Part shown: positions 6,255 to 7,025 of the stretch, one piece after another
Position numbering within the stretch: position 1 is the stretch's first letter
How the letters are laid out: every line of letters begins with the position of its first letter
Assembly (NCBI GenBank): GCA_019417145.1
Contig: DXVY01000086.1
Span: 1-7,025 of the forward strand
Direction: 5' to 3'
DNA: 7,025 bases
Source of the DNA: Clostridiales bacterium
GTDB lineage: Bacteria > Bacillota > Clostridia > Oscillospirales > Acutalibacteraceae
The notes under the pieces: generated by a model
Seen by the model: the letters and a program-made list of their open reading frames with translations, nothing else
The model's database searches: none
Told to the model about the DNA's origin: nothing
Program-made: the position numbers and the translations under genes

Positions 6255-7025
6255 CTATGTGTATCAGCTGGTAAGCCCCCGCTCCTTCTCGGTAAAATAC
6301 GAGGAGGTGGGATTTGAAAACGGCGTGATTGTCCGCCCCCGCTGCATGGCCATCTGCCATGCCGACCAGCGGTATTTTCTGGGCCAGCGGGACGCCAAGG
6401 TCCTGCGGCAGAAGCTGCCCATGGCCTTAATCCACGAATGCTGCGGGCAGGTGGTATCCGACCGCACGGGCACTTTTACGGCCGGCCAGACGGTAGTGCT
6501 GATCCCCAATGTGCCCCCCGAGGTGAACGACGGCATCATATACGAGAATTACGCCAAGGGCTCCCGGTTTTTGTCCAGCGGCTACGACGGGTTCATGCGG
6601 GAATTTGTGGAACTGCCCCCGGACCGGGTGGTGGCCTATAACGGCGCCAAGGAGCATGTGGCCGCCATAACGGAATTTGTCAGCGTGGGGGTACACGCCG
6701 CTACCCGCTTTTCCATAGCGGCGCACAGCCGGCGGGATACCGTGGGCATTTGGGGGGACGGGAGCCTGGCCTATATCGTCAGCTGTGTCCTGACCCGCAT
6801 GTTCCCGGAAATCAAAATCAAGGTGGTGGGCAAGGACCAGCGTAAGCTCTCCCAGTTCACCTTTGTGGACGAAACCTATCTGGCCGACAGCCTGCCGGCG
6901 GATTTTCAGGTGGACCATGCCTTTGAATGCGCCGGGGGAGAGGGAAGCTATTACGCCATCGACGACATCATCCGGTATATAAACCCCCAGGGCGCGGTGA
7001 TGCTGATGGGGGTCAGTGAAAATAA
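6247..7025 (+). CDS. tarJ: Ribulose-5-phosphate reductase (ribitol-5-phosphate dehydrogenase), 3' end cut off
   Basis: The 259 visible residues belong to a zinc-dependent medium-chain dehydrogenase of the TarJ type, which uses NADPH to reduce D-ribulose-5-phosphate to D-ribitol-5-phosphate, the substrate of TarI. The TTG start gives MINYVYQLVSPRSFSVKY, the TarJ-style N-terminus. GVIVRPRCMAICHADQRYFLGQR (26-48) carries the zinc ligand C37, and LPMALIHECCGQV (57-69) carries H63-E64. The cofactor loop is GIWGDGSLAYI (167-177), a GxGxxG motif whose third Gly is Ala. FECAGGEGS (226-234) and a strand ending VMLMGVSEN lie near the window edge. Family members are about 340 residues, so roughly the last quarter is outside. 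GGGAGGA (6233-6239) lies 7 nt before the TTG; no ATG is available in frame nearby, and GTG 6259 would cut the conserved N-terminus. The 8-bp overlap with tarI implies translational coupling. Confidence 0.93.
   Translation, partial: MINYVYQLVSPRSFSVKYEEVGFENGVIVRPRCMAICHADQRYFLGQRDAKVLRQKLPMALIHECCGQVVSDRTGTFTAGQTVVLIPNVPPEVNDGIIYENYAKGSRFLSSGYDGFMREFVELPPDRVVAYNGAKEHVAAITEFVSVGVHAATRFSIAAHSRRDTVGIWGDGSLAYIVSCVLTRMFPEIKIKVVGKDQRKLSQFTFVDETYLADSLPADFQVDHAFECAGGEGSYYAIDDIIRYINPQGAVMLMGVSEN

Noticed and set aside
6427..6918. Minus-strand and other-frame open frames across the 3' end
   Set aside because: They are shadows of tarJ, whose + frame from 6247 shows consistent dehydrogenase motifs along the whole stretch.
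1..7025. CRISPR arrays, tRNA/rRNA genes, insertion sequences, attachment sites
   Set aside because: No spaced direct repeats, transposase or integrase genes, cloverleaf-like sequences or rRNA-like stretches were seen; nearly all the DNA is accounted for by the seven genes.

Overview
The window is a compact, one-directional run of seven genes, all on the + strand, for building a cell-surface glycopolymer (capsule, exopolysaccharide or teichoic-acid-like). The host looks like a low-GC-lineage Gram-positive (Firmicutes/Bacillota) with unusually GC-rich DNA, most likely a gut clostridium of the Oscillospirales/Ruminococcaceae kind. This is inferred from the TarI/TarJ pair, strong GGAGG-type ribosome binding sites, a TTG start, and GC-rich third codon positions. 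The taxon is a guess; the functional class is not.

Layout. Positions 1-171 are a non-coding leader with several inverted repeats. Then come a DegT/DnrJ/EryC1/StrS sugar aminotransferase (172-1377), a monotopic initiating sugar-phosphate transferase (1374-2054), a GT4/WbuB-like glycosyltransferase (2126-3349), UDP-galactopyranose mutase Glf (3342-4493), a LicD-family phosphotransferase (4531-5478), the CDP-ribitol synthetase TarI (5538-6254), and ribulose-5-phosphate reductase TarJ (6247 to beyond the window end). The tarJ start is a TTG and the gene runs off the edge, so it is easy to miss.

How the genes fit together. The aminotransferase probably makes a UDP-(4-)amino sugar. The small phosphoglycosyl transferase would load such a sugar phosphate onto undecaprenyl phosphate, and the GT4 enzyme would extend it. 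Glf supplies UDP-galactofuranose. TarJ reduces ribulose-5-phosphate to ribitol-5-phosphate and TarI activates it to CDP-ribitol. No TarK/TarL-type polymerase is visible, but a LicD-fold transferase sits directly before tarI-tarJ. The simplest reading is that LicD transfers ribitol-phosphate from CDP-ribitol onto the glycan. That would parallel the mammalian ISPD/fukutin/FKRP pathway, where an IspD-like enzyme makes CDP-ribitol and LicD-like enzymes use it.

Three junctions overlap (1374-1377, 3342-3349, 6247-6254) and the others are gaps of 37-71 bp. No convincing intrinsic terminator lies between genes, so transcription as one operon is likely. Three starts are set by Shine-Dalgarno position: the GT4 gene at 2126, tarI at 5538 and tarJ at 6247.
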